The notes under the pieces: model-generated
Databases searched by the model: none
What the model saw: only the letters and a program-made list of their open reading frames with translations
Told to the model about the DNA's origin: nothing
Made by a program: the position numbers and the translations under genes
Assembly (NCBI GenBank): GCA_013540605.1
Contig: JABVCK010000027.1
Location: 124,001 to 188,000 of the forward strand
Reading direction: 5' to 3'
Source: Bacillota bacterium
GTDB taxonomy: Bacteria > Bacillota > Clostridia > Ch29
Length of the DNA: 64,000 bases
Part shown: one piece after another, positions 1 through 9,550 of the stretch
Layout: each line of letters starts with the position of its first letter
Numbering within the stretch: the stretch's first letter is position 1

Positions 1-89
1 ACCCTAAATACTACGAGCATAGCAACGGTGAAGGTGATTCTCTTCCTTAAATCGGGAATTTTCCATGCGTTCTTTAAGGTTTCTAACAA
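1..89 (-). CDS. secY: Protein translocase subunit SecY, N-terminal fragment (cut by window edge)
   Basis: Only about 29 codons are present. They begin with a TTG two bases after the rplO stop and read LLETLKNAWKIPDLRKRI, followed by the start of the first membrane helix. This is the typical SecY N-terminus: a short cytoplasmic amphipathic segment before TM1 of the SecYEG channel. Position directly after rplO in the spc operon supports the call. The TTG start is inferred from the lack of a better start codon and from the GAGGTG-like site inside the rplO end. The rest of the gene lies outside the window. Confidence 0.85.
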   Translation of the reverse strand, partial: MLETLKNAWKIPDLRKRITFTVAMLVVFR

Positions 90-90
90 C

Positions 91-531
91 TTATATCACC
101 TCAACCTTTCCTCCTGCAGCCTCAATCTTTTCAACTGCTGATTTGCTGAATTTATGGGCTTTGACTGTAAGGTTCTTCTCTATATCTCCCGAGCCAAGGA
201 TTTTAACCTGGCCATCGGCCTTCTTTATTAATCCTGCCTCAATTAGAAGTTCCGGTGTTACTTCAGTACCGTTTTCGAATATATTAAGCCTATCAAGGTT
301 CACTATAGCGAATTCTTTCCTGAATATATTGGTAAAACCTCTTTTAGGCAGCCTTCTTTGCAGGGGCATTTGACCGCCTTCGAAACCGGGACGTACTCCT
401 CCGCCGGAACGGGCTTTCTGGCCCTTGTGTCCCCTGGTTGAAGTTTTCCCGTGACCTGAAGCGGTACCTCTACCCACACGCTTTGCGGATTTTTTTGCTC
501 CCTCAGCAGGTTTAAGTTCATGCAACTTCAT
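91..531 (-). CDS. rplO: 50S ribosomal protein L15
   Basis: The 146-residue protein has the L15 signature: a basic Gly-rich N-terminus ([21 protein letters not shown], here split in conserved blocks, followed by [16 protein letters not shown]) that threads into 23S rRNA. Length is normal for the family. It follows rpmD by 12 nt and is followed by secY after one base, the standard spc operon order. Nothing unusual is seen. Confidence 0.97.
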   Translation of the reverse strand: MKLHELKPAEGAKKSAKRVGRGTASGHGKTSTRGHKGQKARSGGGVRPGFEGGQMPLQRRLPKRGFTNIFRKEFAIVNLDRLNIFENGTEVTPELLIEAGLIKKADGQVKILGSGDIEKNLTVKAHKFSKSAVEKIEAAGGKVEVI

Positions 532-543
532 GGTAACACCTCC

Positions 544-726
544 TTAGTTAACCTCTTCTACCTCTACTAGATGACTTACCTTATTTACCATACCCCGTAT
601 CTGCGGTGTGTCATCGTGTTCTACTTCCTGTCTTATCTTCCTAAGACCAAGGGCTTCGACCGTAGCCTTTTGGTCCTTCTTGCATCCGATAACGCTTTTC
701 ACCAGTTTAATTTTTAATTTTGCCAA
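544..726 (-). CDS. rpmD: 50S ribosomal protein L30
   Basis: A 60-residue L30: [21 protein letters not shown] at the start (written here as the conserved first strand) and a C-terminal valine-rich end. It binds 23S rRNA in the large subunit. Its place between rpsE and rplO is the canonical spc operon position, and the length is normal. Confidence 0.96.
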   Translation of the reverse strand: MAKLKIKLVKSVIGCKKDQKATVEALGLRKIRQEVEHDDTPQIRGMVNKVSHLVEVEEVN

Positions 727-741
727 GGTTAATCTCCCCCT

Positions 742-1251
742 CTAACCCAGTATCTCTTCTACTGATTTTCCTCTTAGCTTAGCTACCTGTTCAACGGTCT
801 TAAGCCTTGATAATCCTTCCATTGTAGCATTCGCCATGTTTCTGGGATTATTCGAGCCAAGGGATTTTGCCCTAATGTCTCTGATACCTGTACACTCCAA
901 AACTGCCCTTGTCGGACCGCCGGCAATGATTCCGGTACCTTCTTCGGCCGGCATGAGGATTACCCTGCCTGCGCCAAACCGCCCGACAACCTCATGGGGT
1001 ATTGTTGTTCCTACTATTGGTACTTCTACCATATTCTTTTTCGCATCTTCGATTGCTTTGCGGATAGCCTCGGGCACCTCGACCGCTTTGCCGGAACCGA
1101 TTCCTACTTTTCCGTTCCCGTCTCCTACTACCACCAGAGCGCTGAACCTGAAGTTCCTGCCGCCCTTAACAACTTTGGTAACCCTACCTATATAAACAAC
1201 CTTTTCAACCAGGTCTGACTTGGCTTCGTTGTTTCTTGGCTTGTTTTGCAT
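742..1251 (-). CDS. rpsE: 30S ribosomal protein S5
   Basis: 169 residues. The N-terminal dsRNA-binding-like domain (residues about 15-80) carries [19 protein letters not shown], the hallmark of S5, and the C-terminal domain has [14 protein letters not shown]5 sits at the mRNA entry side and affects decoding fidelity. It follows rplR with a normal 17-nt gap and has an RBS of the GGAGGGAG type just upstream. Confidence 0.97.
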   Translation of the reverse strand: MQNKPRNNEAKSDLVEKVVYIGRVTKVVKGGRNFRFSALVVVGDGNGKVGIGSGKAVEVPEAIRKAIEDAKKNMVEVPIVGTTIPHEVVGRFGAGRVILMPAEEGTGIIAGGPTRAVLECTGIRDIRAKSLGSNNPRNMANATMEGLSRLKTVEQVAKLRGKSVEEILG

Positions 1252-1268
1252 TTATCTCCCTCCTTCTC

Positions 1269-1637
1269 CTAGAAGTTTAGACCAGCCTCTCTAGCTGCAT
1301 CTGCCAGGGCTTTAACTCTTCCATGATACTTATATCCGCTTCTGTCAAAAACAACATTGGTGATGCCTTTGTCCAGCGCTCTTTTTGCTACGACTTCCCC
1401 TACAACCTTTGCAGCATCAGTGTTGAAGGTTTTTTCAAGCCTGTTTTTCACTTCTTCATCAAGGGTAGAAGCTGAAAGCAGTGTTACTCCTGCTTTATCA
1501 TCGATGACTTGTGCATAAATATGGTTCAAGCTTCTATATACATTGAGGCGGGGCCTCTCAGTTGTGCCCTGGATTTTTGTCCTTACCCGCAGGTGCCTTT
1601 TCTTCCTTGCCTCATTCTTTACCGGTTTGTTAAACAA
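1269..1637 (-). CDS. rplR: 50S ribosomal protein L18
   Basis: 122 residues with the L18 motifs [20 protein letters not shown] near the N-terminus and a C-terminal [20 protein letters not shown] block. L18 carries 5S rRNA into the large subunit together with L5. Standard position between rplF and rpsE. Confidence 0.97.
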   Translation of the reverse strand: MFNKPVKNEARKKRHLRVRTKIQGTTERPRLNVYRSLNHIYAQVIDDKAGVTLLSASTLDEEVKNRLEKTFNTDAAKVVGEVVAKRALDKGITNVVFDRSGYKYHGRVKALADAAREAGLNF

Positions 1638-1657
1638 AGCTCTTCACTCCCTTCCAC

Positions 1658-2197
1658 CTATTTACCCGTTTTCCCTTCCTTACGCCTGATACGCTCGAAG
1701 TCATATTTAATACCTTTTCCTTTATATGGCTCAGGCTCTCTTACACTCCTGATCTTTGCGGCATAATTTCCTACCTGCTGTTTATTTATGCCCTTAACAA
1801 CAACTTTGTTGTTTCCTTCAACCTCTACCATAATACCTTCAGGGTCCTCCATCTCAACCGGATGGGAATACCCAACGTTTAGAACCAGTTTTTTCCCTTG
1901 CTTCTGCGCTCTATACCCGACACCGTTGATTTCCAACACCCTCTGGTAACCCTTGGTCACGCCTTCCACCATATTGGCGATAAGCGACCGGGTCAAACCG
2001 TGGAGTGACCTGTGGAATTTCTCGTCAGACGGCCTGGTAACAAGGATATTGCTGCCGTCCTTTGTTATTGTAATAGCTTTGTGCATTTTCTGCTCAAGCA
2101 TTCCGAGCGGTCCCTTAACAGTCACCACATTGTTTTCATCTATTACTACTTCAACGCCCTTAGGTATTTCAATGGGCAGCTTACCTATCCTGGACAT
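1658..2197 (-). CDS. rplF: 50S ribosomal protein L6
   Basis: 179 residues. The start [17 protein letters not shown] and the C-terminal [14 protein letters not shown] segment identify L6, a two-domain protein near the sarcin-ricin loop and factor-binding site. Length and operon position (after rpsH) are normal. A GGAGGTGT ribosome binding site precedes the ATG. Confidence 0.97.
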   Translation of the reverse strand: MSRIGKLPIEIPKGVEVVIDENNVVTVKGPLGMLEQKMHKAITITKDGSNILVTRPSDEKFHRSLHGLTRSLIANMVEGVTKGYQRVLEINGVGYRAQKQGKKLVLNVGYSHPVEMEDPEGIMVEVEGNNKVVVKGINKQQVGNYAAKIRSVREPEPYKGKGIKYDFERIRRKEGKTGK

Positions 2198-2215
2198 TGT
2201 AACACCTCCTATAAA

Positions 2216-2614
2216 CTACCAAATGTAGCAGAGAACTTCTCCTCCCACGTTTTCCTGTCTTGCTTTCTTATCGGTCATCAATCCCTTGGATGTTGATATT
2301 ACGGCTATTCCGAGACCTCCCAAAACCTTGGGCACCTCGTCTTTTTTTACATAAACCCTAAGCCCTGGTTTGGAAATTCTCTTAAGTCCGCTTATTACCT
2401 TTTCCTGCCCCGGACCGTATTTCAGTTCTATTTTGATGATCCCTTGTTTCCCATCATCAATTACGTCATATCCTTTGATCAACCCTTCTTCCAGCAAAAT
2501 CTGGGCAATCGCTTTCTTCATATTTGATGCCGGTATTTCAACCTGGCTGTGCCTTACTGTATTAGCATTCCTGATGCGAGTAAGCATATCAGCAATGGGA
2601 TCAGTCATAACCAT
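2216..2614 (-). CDS. rpsH: 30S ribosomal protein S8
   Basis: 132 residues. [16 protein letters not shown] at the N-terminus and the C-terminal [13 protein letters not shown] block are S8 signatures. S8 is a primary 16S rRNA binder and, in other bacteria, the translational repressor of the spc operon. The ORF may start at the first or at the third codon, since MV precedes the usual MTDPI. Confidence 0.96.
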   Translation of the reverse strand: MVMTDPIADMLTRIRNANTVRHSQVEIPASNMKKAIAQILLEEGLIKGYDVIDDGKQGIIKIELKYGPGQEKVISGLKRISKPGLRVYVKKDEVPKVLGGLGIAVISTSKGLMTDKKARQENVGGEVLCYIW

Positions 2615-2645
2615 ATATCTCTACCTCCTCCCGTTATAACGCGCC

Positions 2646-2831
2646 TTACCAGCTAGCTTTTTTTACACCGGGAATTTCACCTTTATAGGCCAGTTCCCTA
2701 AAACAAATACGACATATCCCAAACTTCCTGAGATAAGCATGCGGTCTTCCACACAACTTACATCTATTGTAAGCCCTTGTACTGTGCTTAGGCTCTCTTT
2801 GCTGTTTTGCAATCATTGATTTTTTTGCCAC
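2646..2831 (-). CDS. rpsN: 30S ribosomal protein S14, zinc-binding (type Z)
   Basis: A short 61-residue S14 with four cysteines in the pattern [20 protein letters not shown], which marks the zinc-containing form (the zinc-free form is longer and lacks these cysteines). It lies between rplE and rpsH as in most Bacillota. Because this copy needs zinc, a zinc-independent paralogue might exist elsewhere, but none is in the window. Confidence 0.96.
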   Translation of the reverse strand: MAKKSMIAKQQREPKHSTRAYNRCKLCGRPHAYLRKFGICRICFRELAYKGEIPGVKKASW

Positions 2832-2854
2832 TAATCATTTCCCTCCCCCTACCT

Positions 2855-3394
2855 TTATTTTCTATATGGCATACCCATAAGCCTTAACAGTTCGCGAGCC
2901 TCTTCGTCGGTCTTGCCCGAAGTTACGATGATTATATCCATACCTCTTATCTTCTCGATTTTGTCGTAATCTATCTCGGGGAAAATAAGCTGCTCCTTAA
3001 TGCCAAGAGCATAATTCCCTCTCCCGTCAAAGGCGTTGGGCGAAACTCCCCTGAAGTCCCTGACCCTGGGCAGTGCTATGTTGAAAAGTTTATCAAGAAA
3101 TTCATACATCCTTTCGCCTCTCAATGTAACCTTGCACCCAATCGGCATACCGGTACGGATTTTAAATGCGGCAACGGACTTCTTTGCCCTTGTTATTACC
3201 GGCTTCTGCCCTGCAATGACTGAAAGATCGTTCACCGCAGCCTCCAGGGCTTTTTGGTTTTCCTTTGCTTCTCCTACTCTCATATTGATTATTACTTTCT
3301 CTATTTTGGGTACCTCCATTATATTCTGGTACCCGAATTTTTCCATAAGAGCAGGCACAGCTTCGTTGTTATACCTCTCCTTAAGCCTTGCCAT
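2855..3394 (-). CDS. rplE: 50S ribosomal protein L5
   Basis: 179 residues, normal length. Conserved stretches include [17 protein letters not shown] and [21 protein letters not shown]5 binds 5S rRNA at the central protuberance and contacts P-site tRNA. It follows rplX with 25 nt between. Confidence 0.97.
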   Translation of the reverse strand: MARLKERYNNEAVPALMEKFGYQNIMEVPKIEKVIINMRVGEAKENQKALEAAVNDLSVIAGQKPVITRAKKSVAAFKIRTGMPIGCKVTLRGERMYEFLDKLFNIALPRVRDFRGVSPNAFDGRGNYALGIKEQLIFPEIDYDKIEKIRGMDIIIVTSGKTDEEARELLRLMGMPYRK

Positions 3395-3419
3395 TCTTGC
3401 TACCTCCTTCCCCTACTCT

Positions 3420-3749
3420 CTATTTATCAAGGGTTTCTCCGCAGGATTTGCAGTACCTAACCTTGGTTCCATCCTTAAGAAATTTTTTGCCTACCCTTCT
3501 GCCCCCTTTGCATTTTGGACAGTATAGCAAAACGTTGGAAGCATGGACAGGGCCTTCCTGGTGGACAATACCCCCCTGCTGCAGCTGTCTGGTAGGCTTC
3601 ACATGCTTGGTCAGCATGTTAACTCCTTCCACTATAACCCGGTTTTCCTTAGGAAAGGCTGTTAATACTTTCCCCTTCTTGCCCTTGTCTTTTCCGGAAA
3701 TAACTTCTACGGTATCACCCTTTTTAACATGCATCTTTCCTTTATACAT
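3420..3749 (-). CDS. rplX: 50S ribosomal protein L24
   Basis: 109 residues with an N-terminal KOW motif ([20 protein letters not shown]). The C-terminal half carries two cysteine pairs, CPKC and CKSC, about 24 residues apart, which could hold a zinc ion; this is seen in many Gram-positive L24 proteins. L24 is an assembly initiator near the exit tunnel. Canonical place between rplN and rplE. Confidence 0.96.
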   Translation of the reverse strand: MYKGKMHVKKGDTVEVISGKDKGKKGKVLTAFPKENRVIVEGVNMLTKHVKPTRQLQQGGIVHQEGPVHASNVLLYCPKCKGGRRVGKKFLKDGTKVRYCKSCGETLDK

Positions 3750-3769
3750 TTAAACAGCCACCTCCTCTG

Positions 3770-4138
3770 TTACAAAACTTCGGGCGCAAGAGAAACTATT
3801 TTCATAAAGTCCTTTTCTCTAAGCTCCCTAGCTACTGGTCCAAATATCCTCGTTCCCTTTGGTTGCTTATCTTCCTTTATTATCACGGCCGCATTCTCGT
3901 CAAACTTTATTGTACTTCCATCAATCCTTTTAACACCCCTTGTGGTTCTCACAACTACTGCCTTCACCACGTCTCCCTTTTTAACAACACCACCGGGTGT
4001 TGCATCTTTAACAGCAGCAACTATAATATCGCCGATATTAGCATACTTCCTTTTGGAGCCGCCCAATACCCTTATGCACAAGAGTTCCTTGGCTCCGGAA
4101 TTATCAGCTACGTTTAGGCGGGATTCAGCTTGTATCAT
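3770..4138 (-). CDS. rplN: 50S ribosomal protein L14
   Basis: 122 residues; [20 protein letters not shown] is the L14 start and the [15 protein letters not shown] block follows. L14 forms an intersubunit bridge with 16S rRNA. Operon position after rpsQ is standard. Confidence 0.97.
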   Translation of the reverse strand: MIQAESRLNVADNSGAKELLCIRVLGGSKRKYANIGDIIVAAVKDATPGGVVKKGDVVKAVVVRTTRGVKRIDGSTIKFDENAAVIIKEDKQPKGTRIFGPVARELREKDFMKIVSLAPEVL

Positions 4139-4171
4139 CCGGATAACCTCCTTCCAGCAAACAAATATTGG

Positions 4172-4426
4172 TTATTTTGCCTTTTCAACTATTTCTACCA
4201 GTCTCCATCTTTTTTCTTTGCTCAGGGGCCTGGTTTCCATAATTTTCACTTTATCACCTACAACGCACTCGTTGTTTTCGTCATGGGCTTTAAACTTGGT
4301 AGTCCTTTTTATAGATTTCCCGTACAACGGGTGTCTTACAATGGTTTCAACAGCTACTACAATAGTTTTTTCCATTTTATCGCTAACAACTCTACCTATT
4401 CTTACTTTTCTATTGCCTCGTGTCAT
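4172..4426 (-). CDS. rpsQ: 30S ribosomal protein S17
   Basis: 84 residues with the S17 block [17 protein letters not shown] and [22 protein letters not shown] (an OB-fold 16S rRNA binder, motif shortened here). Length is normal and the neighbours rpmC and rplN fit. Confidence 0.96.
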   Translation of the reverse strand: MTRGNRKVRIGRVVSDKMEKTIVVAVETIVRHPLYGKSIKRTTKFKAHDENNECVVGDKVKIMETRPLSKEKRWRLVEIVEKAK

Positions 4427-4453
4427 GCACCATATACCTCCTTCCCCAAGGCC

Positions 4454-4654
4454 CTATTGCCTGATTTGTAATTCTCGCTCTCGCTGAATTGTCTTCGCCC
4501 TTGCAATCGATTTCTTTACCTGTTTTATCCTTAAAGGATTATCCAGCTGTCCCGTAGCAAGTTGAAATCTCAGATTAAAGAGTTCCCCTTTAAGGTCCTG
4601 CAACTTTTTCTCAAGTTCCTGGGGTGTCATTTCTCTTATCTCTTTAGCTTTCAT
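4454..4654 (-). CDS. rpmC: 50S ribosomal protein L29
   Basis: 66 residues from the ATG at 4654 ([18 protein letters not shown]), a two-helix protein at the tunnel exit where SRP and trigger factor dock. A start four codons earlier is possible, but the chosen ATG gives the usual length. It overlaps the end of rplP by 11 nt, and its RBS (GGGTGGTGA) lies inside rplP, which suggests translational coupling. Confidence 0.95.
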   Translation of the reverse strand: MKAKEIREMTPQELEKKLQDLKGELFNLRFQLATGQLDNPLRIKQVKKSIARAKTIQRERELQIRQ

Positions 4655-5078
4655 TTGCTTCACCACCCACTTCTTCGCGTTTTACAAATTTGCATTTAAT
4701 AGGCAGCTTATGCATCGCAAGCCTCATAGCCTCCCTGGCTATTTCCTCGCTTACCCCCGATATCTCAAACATAACTCTACCTGGCTTTACTACCGCCACC
4801 CAATACTCGGGAGAACCTTTACCTGAACCCATCCTTGTCTCAGCCGGTTTCTGGGTGATGGGCTTATCAGGGAATATTTTTATCCAAACCTTTCCGCCCC
4901 TCTTAATATATCGTGTCATAGCGATCCTGGCAGCTTCTATCTGGTTGGATGTTATCCAGCCAGGCTCGATAGCTTGAAGGCCAAACTGTCCGTATGTTAT
5001 AGCATTACCGCGGGTCGCTTTTCCTTTCATTCTGCCTCTCTGAACCTTTCGGCGTTTAACCCTTTTAGGCATCAACAT
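4644..5078 (-). CDS. rplP: 50S ribosomal protein L16
   Basis: 144 residues. [17 protein letters not shown] and [15 protein letters not shown]-like blocks are diagnostic of L16, which lies at the A-site/peptidyl transferase entrance. The ATG at 5078 is eight bases after AGAGGAGG, so the protein begins MLMPKR rather than at the second ATG. The end overlaps rpmC. Confidence 0.96.
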   Translation of the reverse strand: MLMPKRVKRRKVQRGRMKGKATRGNAITYGQFGLQAIEPGWITSNQIEAARIAMTRYIKRGGKVWIKIFPDKPITQKPAETRMGSGKGSPEYWVAVVKPGRVMFEISGVSEEIAREAMRLAMHKLPIKCKFVKREEVGGEANES

Positions 5079-5102
5079 TTGGTCTTCCTCCTCTCTTACC
5101 GG

Positions 5103-5753
5103 TTACTGATTTTCGGTCTTTGCCTTAGACAATATTTCTCCTTTATAAATCCATACCTTTACGCCTATTTTTCCATACGTGGTGTCTGCTTCCGCGAAGC
5201 CGTATTCAATATCTGCTCTTAGGGTTTGCAGGGGTATCGTTCCTTCACTGTAGCGTTCGCTTCTTGCTATCTCAGCACCGCCAAGCCGACCGGAAACCAT
5301 TGTTTTAATACCCTTTGCCCCCGAACGCATGGTGCGCTGTATAGACTGTTTCATCGCTCTCCTGAATGAGACCCTTCTTTCAAGCTGTGATGCTATGTTT
5401 TCAGCCACCAGCTGTGCATCCAGTTCCGGAACCTTTACTTCAATAATATTCACAAACACGTTCTTACCGGTCATGTTTTCCAGCTCTGTTTTCAGTTCTT
5501 CGACCCCTGAACCGCCTTTGCCTATTACCATACCGGGTTTAGCCGTATAAATACTGACTTTTACTCTGTTGGCTGCTCTTTCTATCTCAGTCTTAGCTAT
5601 TCCGGACGTATAGAATTTATCTTTAATATAATCTCTGATTTTGTTATCTTCGATCAATAGATCCGCGAACTCTTTCTTATTTGAATACCATTTTGAACTC
5701 CAGTCCTTTATTATCCCGACCCTGAGTCCATGAGGATTAACCTTTTGGCCCAC
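5103..5753 (-). CDS. rpsC: 30S ribosomal protein S3
   Basis: 216 residues. [20 protein letters not shown] is the S3 N-terminus; a KH domain with [15 protein letters not shown] follows at about 75-95, and the C-terminal S3 domain contains [19 protein letters not shown]3 helps form the mRNA entry channel. Position after rplV is canonical. Confidence 0.97.
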   Translation of the reverse strand: MGQKVNPHGLRVGIIKDWSSKWYSNKKEFADLLIEDNKIRDYIKDKFYTSGIAKTEIERAANRVKVSIYTAKPGMVIGKGGSGVEELKTELENMTGKNVFVNIIEVKVPELDAQLVAENIASQLERRVSFRRAMKQSIQRTMRSGAKGIKTMVSGRLGGAEIARSERYSEGTIPLQTLRADIEYGFAEADTTYGKIGVKVWIYKGEILSKAKTENQ

Positions 5754-5771
5754 TAACTTCCCCTCCTTCTA

Positions 5772-6104
5772 CTATTTTTCTTTTAGTACCACCGATACAT
5801 GGGATGTTCTCTTCCTGATTAGATTAGCCCGACCCTGAGCCCTGGCCTTAAATCTTTTCAACGTCGGTCCCTGGTTTGCATAAGCCTGGGCCACATATAA
5901 GTTATCCCTGACCATATCATGGTTGTTCTCTGCGTTTGCGGCAGCTGAAACTACTACTTTTTCCACAATTCTGGCTGCTTTTTGGGGTAAATATCTCAAT
6001 ACCGCTATGGCCTCATCAAGTTTCTTCCCTCTTATCAAATCCAAAACAATTTCCAGTTTTCTATGTGATATTCTAACATACCTGGCATGCGCTTTTGCTT
6101 CCAA
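5772..6104 (-). CDS. rplV: 50S ribosomal protein L22 (TTG start)
   Basis: 110 residues from the TTG at 6104 (MEAKAHARYVRISHRKLE), preceded by GGAAGGAGGG. The open frame continues further upstream into rpsS, but that extension has no homology to L22 and would overlap rpsS by 70 nt, so the TTG is preferred. L22 lines the polypeptide exit tunnel. The C-terminal KRFKARAQGRANLIRKRTSH hook is present. Confidence 0.94.
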   Translation of the reverse strand: MEAKAHARYVRISHRKLEIVLDLIRGKKLDEAIAVLRYLPQKAARIVEKVVVSAAANAENNHDMVRDNLYVAQAYANQGPTLKRFKARAQGRANLIRKRTSHVSVVLKEK

Positions 6105-6123
6105 CTCAAACCCTCCTTCCGGT

Positions 6124-6408
6124 CTACTTAAGTGCCGTTGATCTTTCAGTATGAGAGCCGTGTCCTCTGAATGTCCTTGTCGGTGCAAATTCACCTAATT
6201 TGTGACCAACCATCTCTTCTGTTATATAAACGGGTACATGTTTTCTGCCATCATGAACCGCAATGGTATGCCCTACCATCTGCGGGAATATGGTTGACGC
6301 CCTTGACCATGTCTTTAAAACCTTCTTTTCGTTTTTCTTGTTCATATCTTCAATTCTTTTCAACAGTTTAGGCTCAACAAAAGGTCCCTTTTTCAACGAC
6401 CTGCTCAT
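6124..6408 (-). CDS. rpsS: 30S ribosomal protein S19
   Basis: 94 residues: [20 protein letters not shown] at the start and [19 protein letters not shown] near the end, both S19 signatures. S19 binds the 30S head near the A-site tRNA. It lies between rplB and rplV as expected. Confidence 0.97.
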   Translation of the reverse strand: MSRSLKKGPFVEPKLLKRIEDMNKKNEKKVLKTWSRASTIFPQMVGHTIAVHDGRKHVPVYITEEMVGHKLGEFAPTRTFRGHGSHTERSTALK

Positions 6409-6432
6409 GTAATGTACCTCCTCCCTTAGTTC

Positions 6433-7263
6433 CTACTTCTTACGACGCTTAACGATAAACTTGTCGCTGGCTTTGTTCTTCTTCCTGGTTTTATACCCGA
6501 GGGTGGGCTTACCCCAAGGAGTTACAGGTGAAGGACGTCCGATAGGCGCTCTTCCTTCTCCACCACCATGAGGGTGGTCAACCGGGTTCATAGCGGAGCC
6601 CCTGACGGTGGGCCTGATACCCATATTTCTGTTTCTACCGGCTTTTCCTATTGTAATATTCTCGTATTCCAGATTGCCAACCTGCCCAACCGTAGCCTTG
6701 CATTCCAACCTTACAAGCCTGACTTCGCCTGAAGGAAGTTTTATCTGGGCATAATCGCCTTCCTTTGCCATAAGCTGAGCGGCATTACCTGCAGCCCTCA
6801 CCATCTGGCCTCCCTTACCCGGTTTCAATTCTATATTGTGAATAATTGTACCCACAGGGATGCTTGAAAGCGGCAGCGCATTCCCGGACTTAATGTCCGC
6901 ATCTGCTCCGGAGATAACAGTATCTCCTACGCCCAGTCCCAGAGGAGCTATTATATATCTCTTTTCTCCATCGGCATAGTTGAGCAATGCAATATTGGCG
7001 CTTCTATTCGGGTCATACTCGATGCTGGCAACCTTCGCCGGTATGCCGTCCTTATCTCTTTTAAAGTCAATTATTCTATACTTTCTTTTATGCCCGCCGC
7101 CCCTATGGCGAACTGTTATCCTGCCGTAAACGTTTCTTCCGCCGGACTTTTTCAAATCTGCCAGTAAGGACTTCTCCGGCTTATCGGTGGTAATCTCCGA
7201 AAAGTCCAAAACAGTCATATGTCTGATAGCCGGCGAAGTCGGCCTGAATTTCTTAACTGCCAT
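6433..7263 (-). CDS. rplB: 50S ribosomal protein L2
   Basis: 276 residues, normal for L2. The C-terminal block with [19 protein letters not shown] carries the conserved histidine region near the peptidyl transferase centre, and the N-terminal [19 protein letters not shown] is also conserved. L2 is needed for subunit association. It follows rplW. Confidence 0.98.
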   Translation of the reverse strand: MAVKKFRPTSPAIRHMTVLDFSEITTDKPEKSLLADLKKSGGRNVYGRITVRHRGGGHKRKYRIIDFKRDKDGIPAKVASIEYDPNRSANIALLNYADGEKRYIIAPLGLGVGDTVISGADADIKSGNALPLSSIPVGTIIHNIELKPGKGGQMVRAAGNAAQLMAKEGDYAQIKLPSGEVRLVRLECKATVGQVGNLEYENITIGKAGRNRNMGIRPTVRGSAMNPVDHPHGGGEGRAPIGRPSPVTPWGKPTLGYKTRKKNKASDKFIVKRRKK

Positions 7264-7283
7264 CGTTTTTCCCTCCTTACGGT

Positions 7284-7574
7284 TTACATTCCTTCAAAGA
7301 ACTCGATTCTCTTGCTGCCTTCCTTCAGCTTGACAAAGGCTTTCTTCCAGCTAGCCTTTCTGCCAACGTTTCTACCCATTCTTCTGACCTTTCCCGTATA
7401 GTTGATAACGTTCACCTGCTCCACTTTGACGTTGAACAGCTCTTCTACCGCCTTCTTAATCTCAATCTTGTTAGCTGATTTTTCGACAACAAAGGTGTAC
7501 TTGTTCTCTTCCATGTCTTTCATGCTCTTTTCCGTTATTATCGGGCGAACTATTATATCCTGGGGTGCTTTCAT
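7284..7574 (-). CDS. rplW: 50S ribosomal protein L23
   Basis: 96 residues with [13 protein letters not shown] and [20 protein letters not shown], the L23 core. L23 sits at the exit tunnel and is the trigger factor dock. Its ATG shares one base with the rplD stop (TAATG), so translation is probably coupled. Confidence 0.97.
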   Translation of the reverse strand: MKAPQDIIVRPIITEKSMKDMEENKYTFVVEKSANKIEIKKAVEELFNVKVEQVNVINYTGKVRRMGRNVGRKASWKKAFVKLKEGSKRIEFFEGM

Positions 7575-8197
7575 TATGCGTACACCTCCTCAACAGCTTC
7601 TACGGCCTCTCTGGTTATAACGAAGGTATCATACTTCAAAATGTCATAAACATTGAGTGTGTTTACCAAAGTGGTCTTTACACCTTCAATATTATTTGCC
7701 GACCTTTCCACAACTTCGTCTTTCCCTTTTAAAACTATCAAGGCTTTCCTTCCTGCGTTTAGTTTCTTCAGCATATCGGCAATAAATTTTGTCTTAGGCG
7801 TTTCCATTGTGATGCTGTCTAAAACAATAATCTCGTTATTCTCCACTTTGGAACTCAGGGCTGAAACCATTGCCAGCCTTCGCATTTTTTTGGGAAGTTT
7901 CTGCGAGTAATCCCTTGGTTTCGGTGCAAACACTACTCCTCCACCTGTCCACTGGGGTGAACGGATGCTTCCCTGCCTGGCTCTTCCCGTTCCTTTCTGC
8001 CTCCAGGGTTTTCTTCCTCCTCCACGTACTTCGGCCCTGGTCTTTGCTGACTGGGTGCCCTGTCTTTGATTAGCAAGATATACCTGCACAGCCTGGTGCA
8101 ATACAGGCTCATTGATCTTCGCACCAAATATATTTTCATTAAGCTCCATTTCTCCTACTTGCTGACCCTCTGTGTTGAACACTGCAACTTTAGGCAT
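7574..8197 (-). CDS. rplD: 50S ribosomal protein L4
   Basis: 207 residues. The tunnel-reaching loop with [19 protein letters not shown] is clear at about residues 60-80. In Gammaproteobacteria L4 also represses the S10 operon; whether it does here cannot be seen. Standard position between rplC and rplW. Confidence 0.97.
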   Translation of the reverse strand: MPKVAVFNTEGQQVGEMELNENIFGAKINEPVLHQAVQVYLANQRQGTQSAKTRAEVRGGGRKPWRQKGTGRARQGSIRSPQWTGGGVVFAPKPRDYSQKLPKKMRRLAMVSALSSKVENNEIIVLDSITMETPKTKFIADMLKKLNAGRKALIVLKGKDEVVERSANNIEGVKTTLVNTLNVYDILKYDTFVITREAVEAVEEVYA

Positions 8198-8226
8198 GGC
8201 CTTTCCTCCTTTCTATAAACCGTATA

Positions 8227-8856
8227 TTACGCCTTAACGGAATCTCTAACCAGTACTAAACCGCCCTTAGGTCCTGGTACTGCTCCCTTAACCAGCAGCA
8301 TGTTATGTTCGGGATCCACCTTGACAACTTCCAGGTTCAGGATGGTCACCCTTTCTCCTCCCATCCTTCCGGGAAGCTTCTTCCCCTTAAATGTCCTTGA
8401 CGGTGCACTTGATCCACCCATAGAACCCACGCCCCTGTGATATTTAGAACCGTGTGTCATGGGTCCGCGGTTTTGGTTCCAGCGCTTGATTACGCCTTGA
8501 AAACCTTTACCTTTGGATATTCCTACCACATCTACTTTCTCTCCGGATTCGAAAACATCAACTTTTAGCTCCTGTCCTACTTCGTATCCGTCTACGTTTT
8601 CTATACGGAGCTCTCTTAAATACTTTTTAGTGCCGACTCCGGCCTTTTCAAAATGTCCCTTCAGCGGTTTTGTCGCTTTGTGCGGTTTTTCATCCTGATA
8701 ACCAACCTGTATAGCATTATATCCATCCTTATCGGCGGTTTTTTTCTGAACAACTTTTACAGGGCCGGCTTCTATAACTGTAACCGGAATTATGTTTCCG
8801 TCTGCATCAAAAACCTGGGTCATTCCAAGTTTTTTACCTAATATACCTTTCTCCAT
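8227..8856 (-). CDS. rplC: 50S ribosomal protein L3
   Basis: 209 residues. [20 protein letters not shown] and [19 protein letters not shown] are L3 signatures; L3 is one of the first proteins to assemble on 23S rRNA and reaches the peptidyl transferase centre. It follows rpsJ by about 60 nt. Confidence 0.97.
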   Translation of the reverse strand: MEKGILGKKLGMTQVFDADGNIIPVTVIEAGPVKVVQKKTADKDGYNAIQVGYQDEKPHKATKPLKGHFEKAGVGTKKYLRELRIENVDGYEVGQELKVDVFESGEKVDVVGISKGKGFQGVIKRWNQNRGPMTHGSKYHRGVGSMGGSSAPSRTFKGKKLPGRMGGERVTILNLEVVKVDPEHNMLLVKGAVPGPKGGLVLVRDSVKA

Positions 8857-8918
8857 TCATTACACCTCCTGAACTTATTAGCGGATTACCTCCCCTGTGA
8901 AGGCAATCATAACTAAGC

Positions 8919-9227
8919 TTACAGCTTTATCTCAATATCCACTCCGGCCGGCAGGTCCAGCCTCATCAGCGCATCCACAGTTTTTGGCGTCGGGTTGTGA
9001 ATATCAATCAGCCTTTTATGGGTTCTGATTTCAAACTGCTCCCTCGAATCCTTGTACTTATGGGGAGCTCTCAAAATTGTAATCACATCCTTCTCGGTTG
9101 GAAGCGGTATTGGTCCGGATACCTTTGCTCCGGTTTTCTTTGCTGTATCCACGATCTTGCTTGCAGATTGATCCAGCGCCGAGTGGTCAAAAGCTTTTAG
9201 CCTGATACGGATTTTTTGTTTTGCCAT
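8919..9227 (-). CDS. rpsJ: 30S ribosomal protein S10 (NusE)
   Basis: 102 residues from the ATG at 9227 ([20 protein letters not shown]), which has GGAGGGAAATCTT upstream; an in-frame ATG 14 codons earlier would add an unrelated extension and is rejected. S10 is also the NusE antitermination factor. First gene of the S10 cluster; a separate promoter lies about 210 nt upstream. Confidence 0.97.
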   Translation of the reverse strand: MAKQKIRIRLKAFDHSALDQSASKIVDTAKKTGAKVSGPIPLPTEKDVITILRAPHKYKDSREQFEIRTHKRLIDIHNPTPKTVDALMRLDLPAGVDIEIKL

Positions 9228-9436
9228 AAGATTTCCCTCCTTATAAATCGTACGTTTTGCCAGACGCACGACCCGGTTCCATATACACTCATCCAGGCGT
9301 TCACATTTTTTTTAAAATAGCACCTTTCTTCGCAGGAACCCAGTCGCCCCATTCACGATGTAGACCTACTCCACGGAAATTACCCGGTATTACCCGGCAA
9401 CCTTCCGTTTCATCGCATGCATGTCAGAACTCTTAT
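9228..9436 (-). promoter_or_regulatory. Long 5' untranslated leader of the S10 operon
   Basis: About 200 nt of non-coding, GC-richer transcript lie between the proposed promoter and rpsJ. It holds short inverted repeats (for example a GCCGGGTAATACCGGGTAA direct/inverted pattern near 9380) and an A/T-rich patch near 9310. This is enough for a structured leader, but I cannot match it to a known S10 leader family. Confidence 0.35.
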
Positions 9437-9465
9437 ATTTTATAATAATAACAGAATAATATCAA
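9437..9465 (-). promoter_or_regulatory. Probable sigma-A promoter of the S10/spc operon
   Basis: On the minus strand TTGATA (9460-9465) and TAAAAT (9437-9442) are separated by 17 bases. They lie just downstream of the tuf hairpin and before the long rpsJ leader, so the large ribosomal protein operon can be started independently of tuf. Confidence 0.5.
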
Positions 9466-9496
9466 TACTAATTCTATTTATTTTGACATACATCCA

Positions 9497-9540
9497 GGTC
9501 TTGTCCACCGGCATCTACCGTGCCGGAGGACAAGACCTTT
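9497..9540 (-). terminator. Long hairpin downstream of tuf (likely terminator)
   Basis: A strong stem (AGGTCTTGTCC and CCGGCAC arms, six-base loop) starts about 12 bases after the tuf stop. The run after it is not a clean T tract, so termination may be partial and could allow read-through from the str operon into the S10 operon. Confidence 0.5.
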
Positions 9541-9550
9541 CATCAAACGG

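Noticed and set aside
3729-4487. Plus-strand open frame of 252 codons over the L14-S17 genes, and many similar ones opposite the ribosomal genes
   Set aside because: They are antisense to clear ribosomal protein genes, have no RBS and no known domains; they arise from the codon bias of the real genes.
5772-6194. L22 starting at 6194 with a 30-residue extension
   Set aside because: The extension overlaps rpsS by 70 bases and has no match to L22; the TTG at 6104 has a strong RBS.
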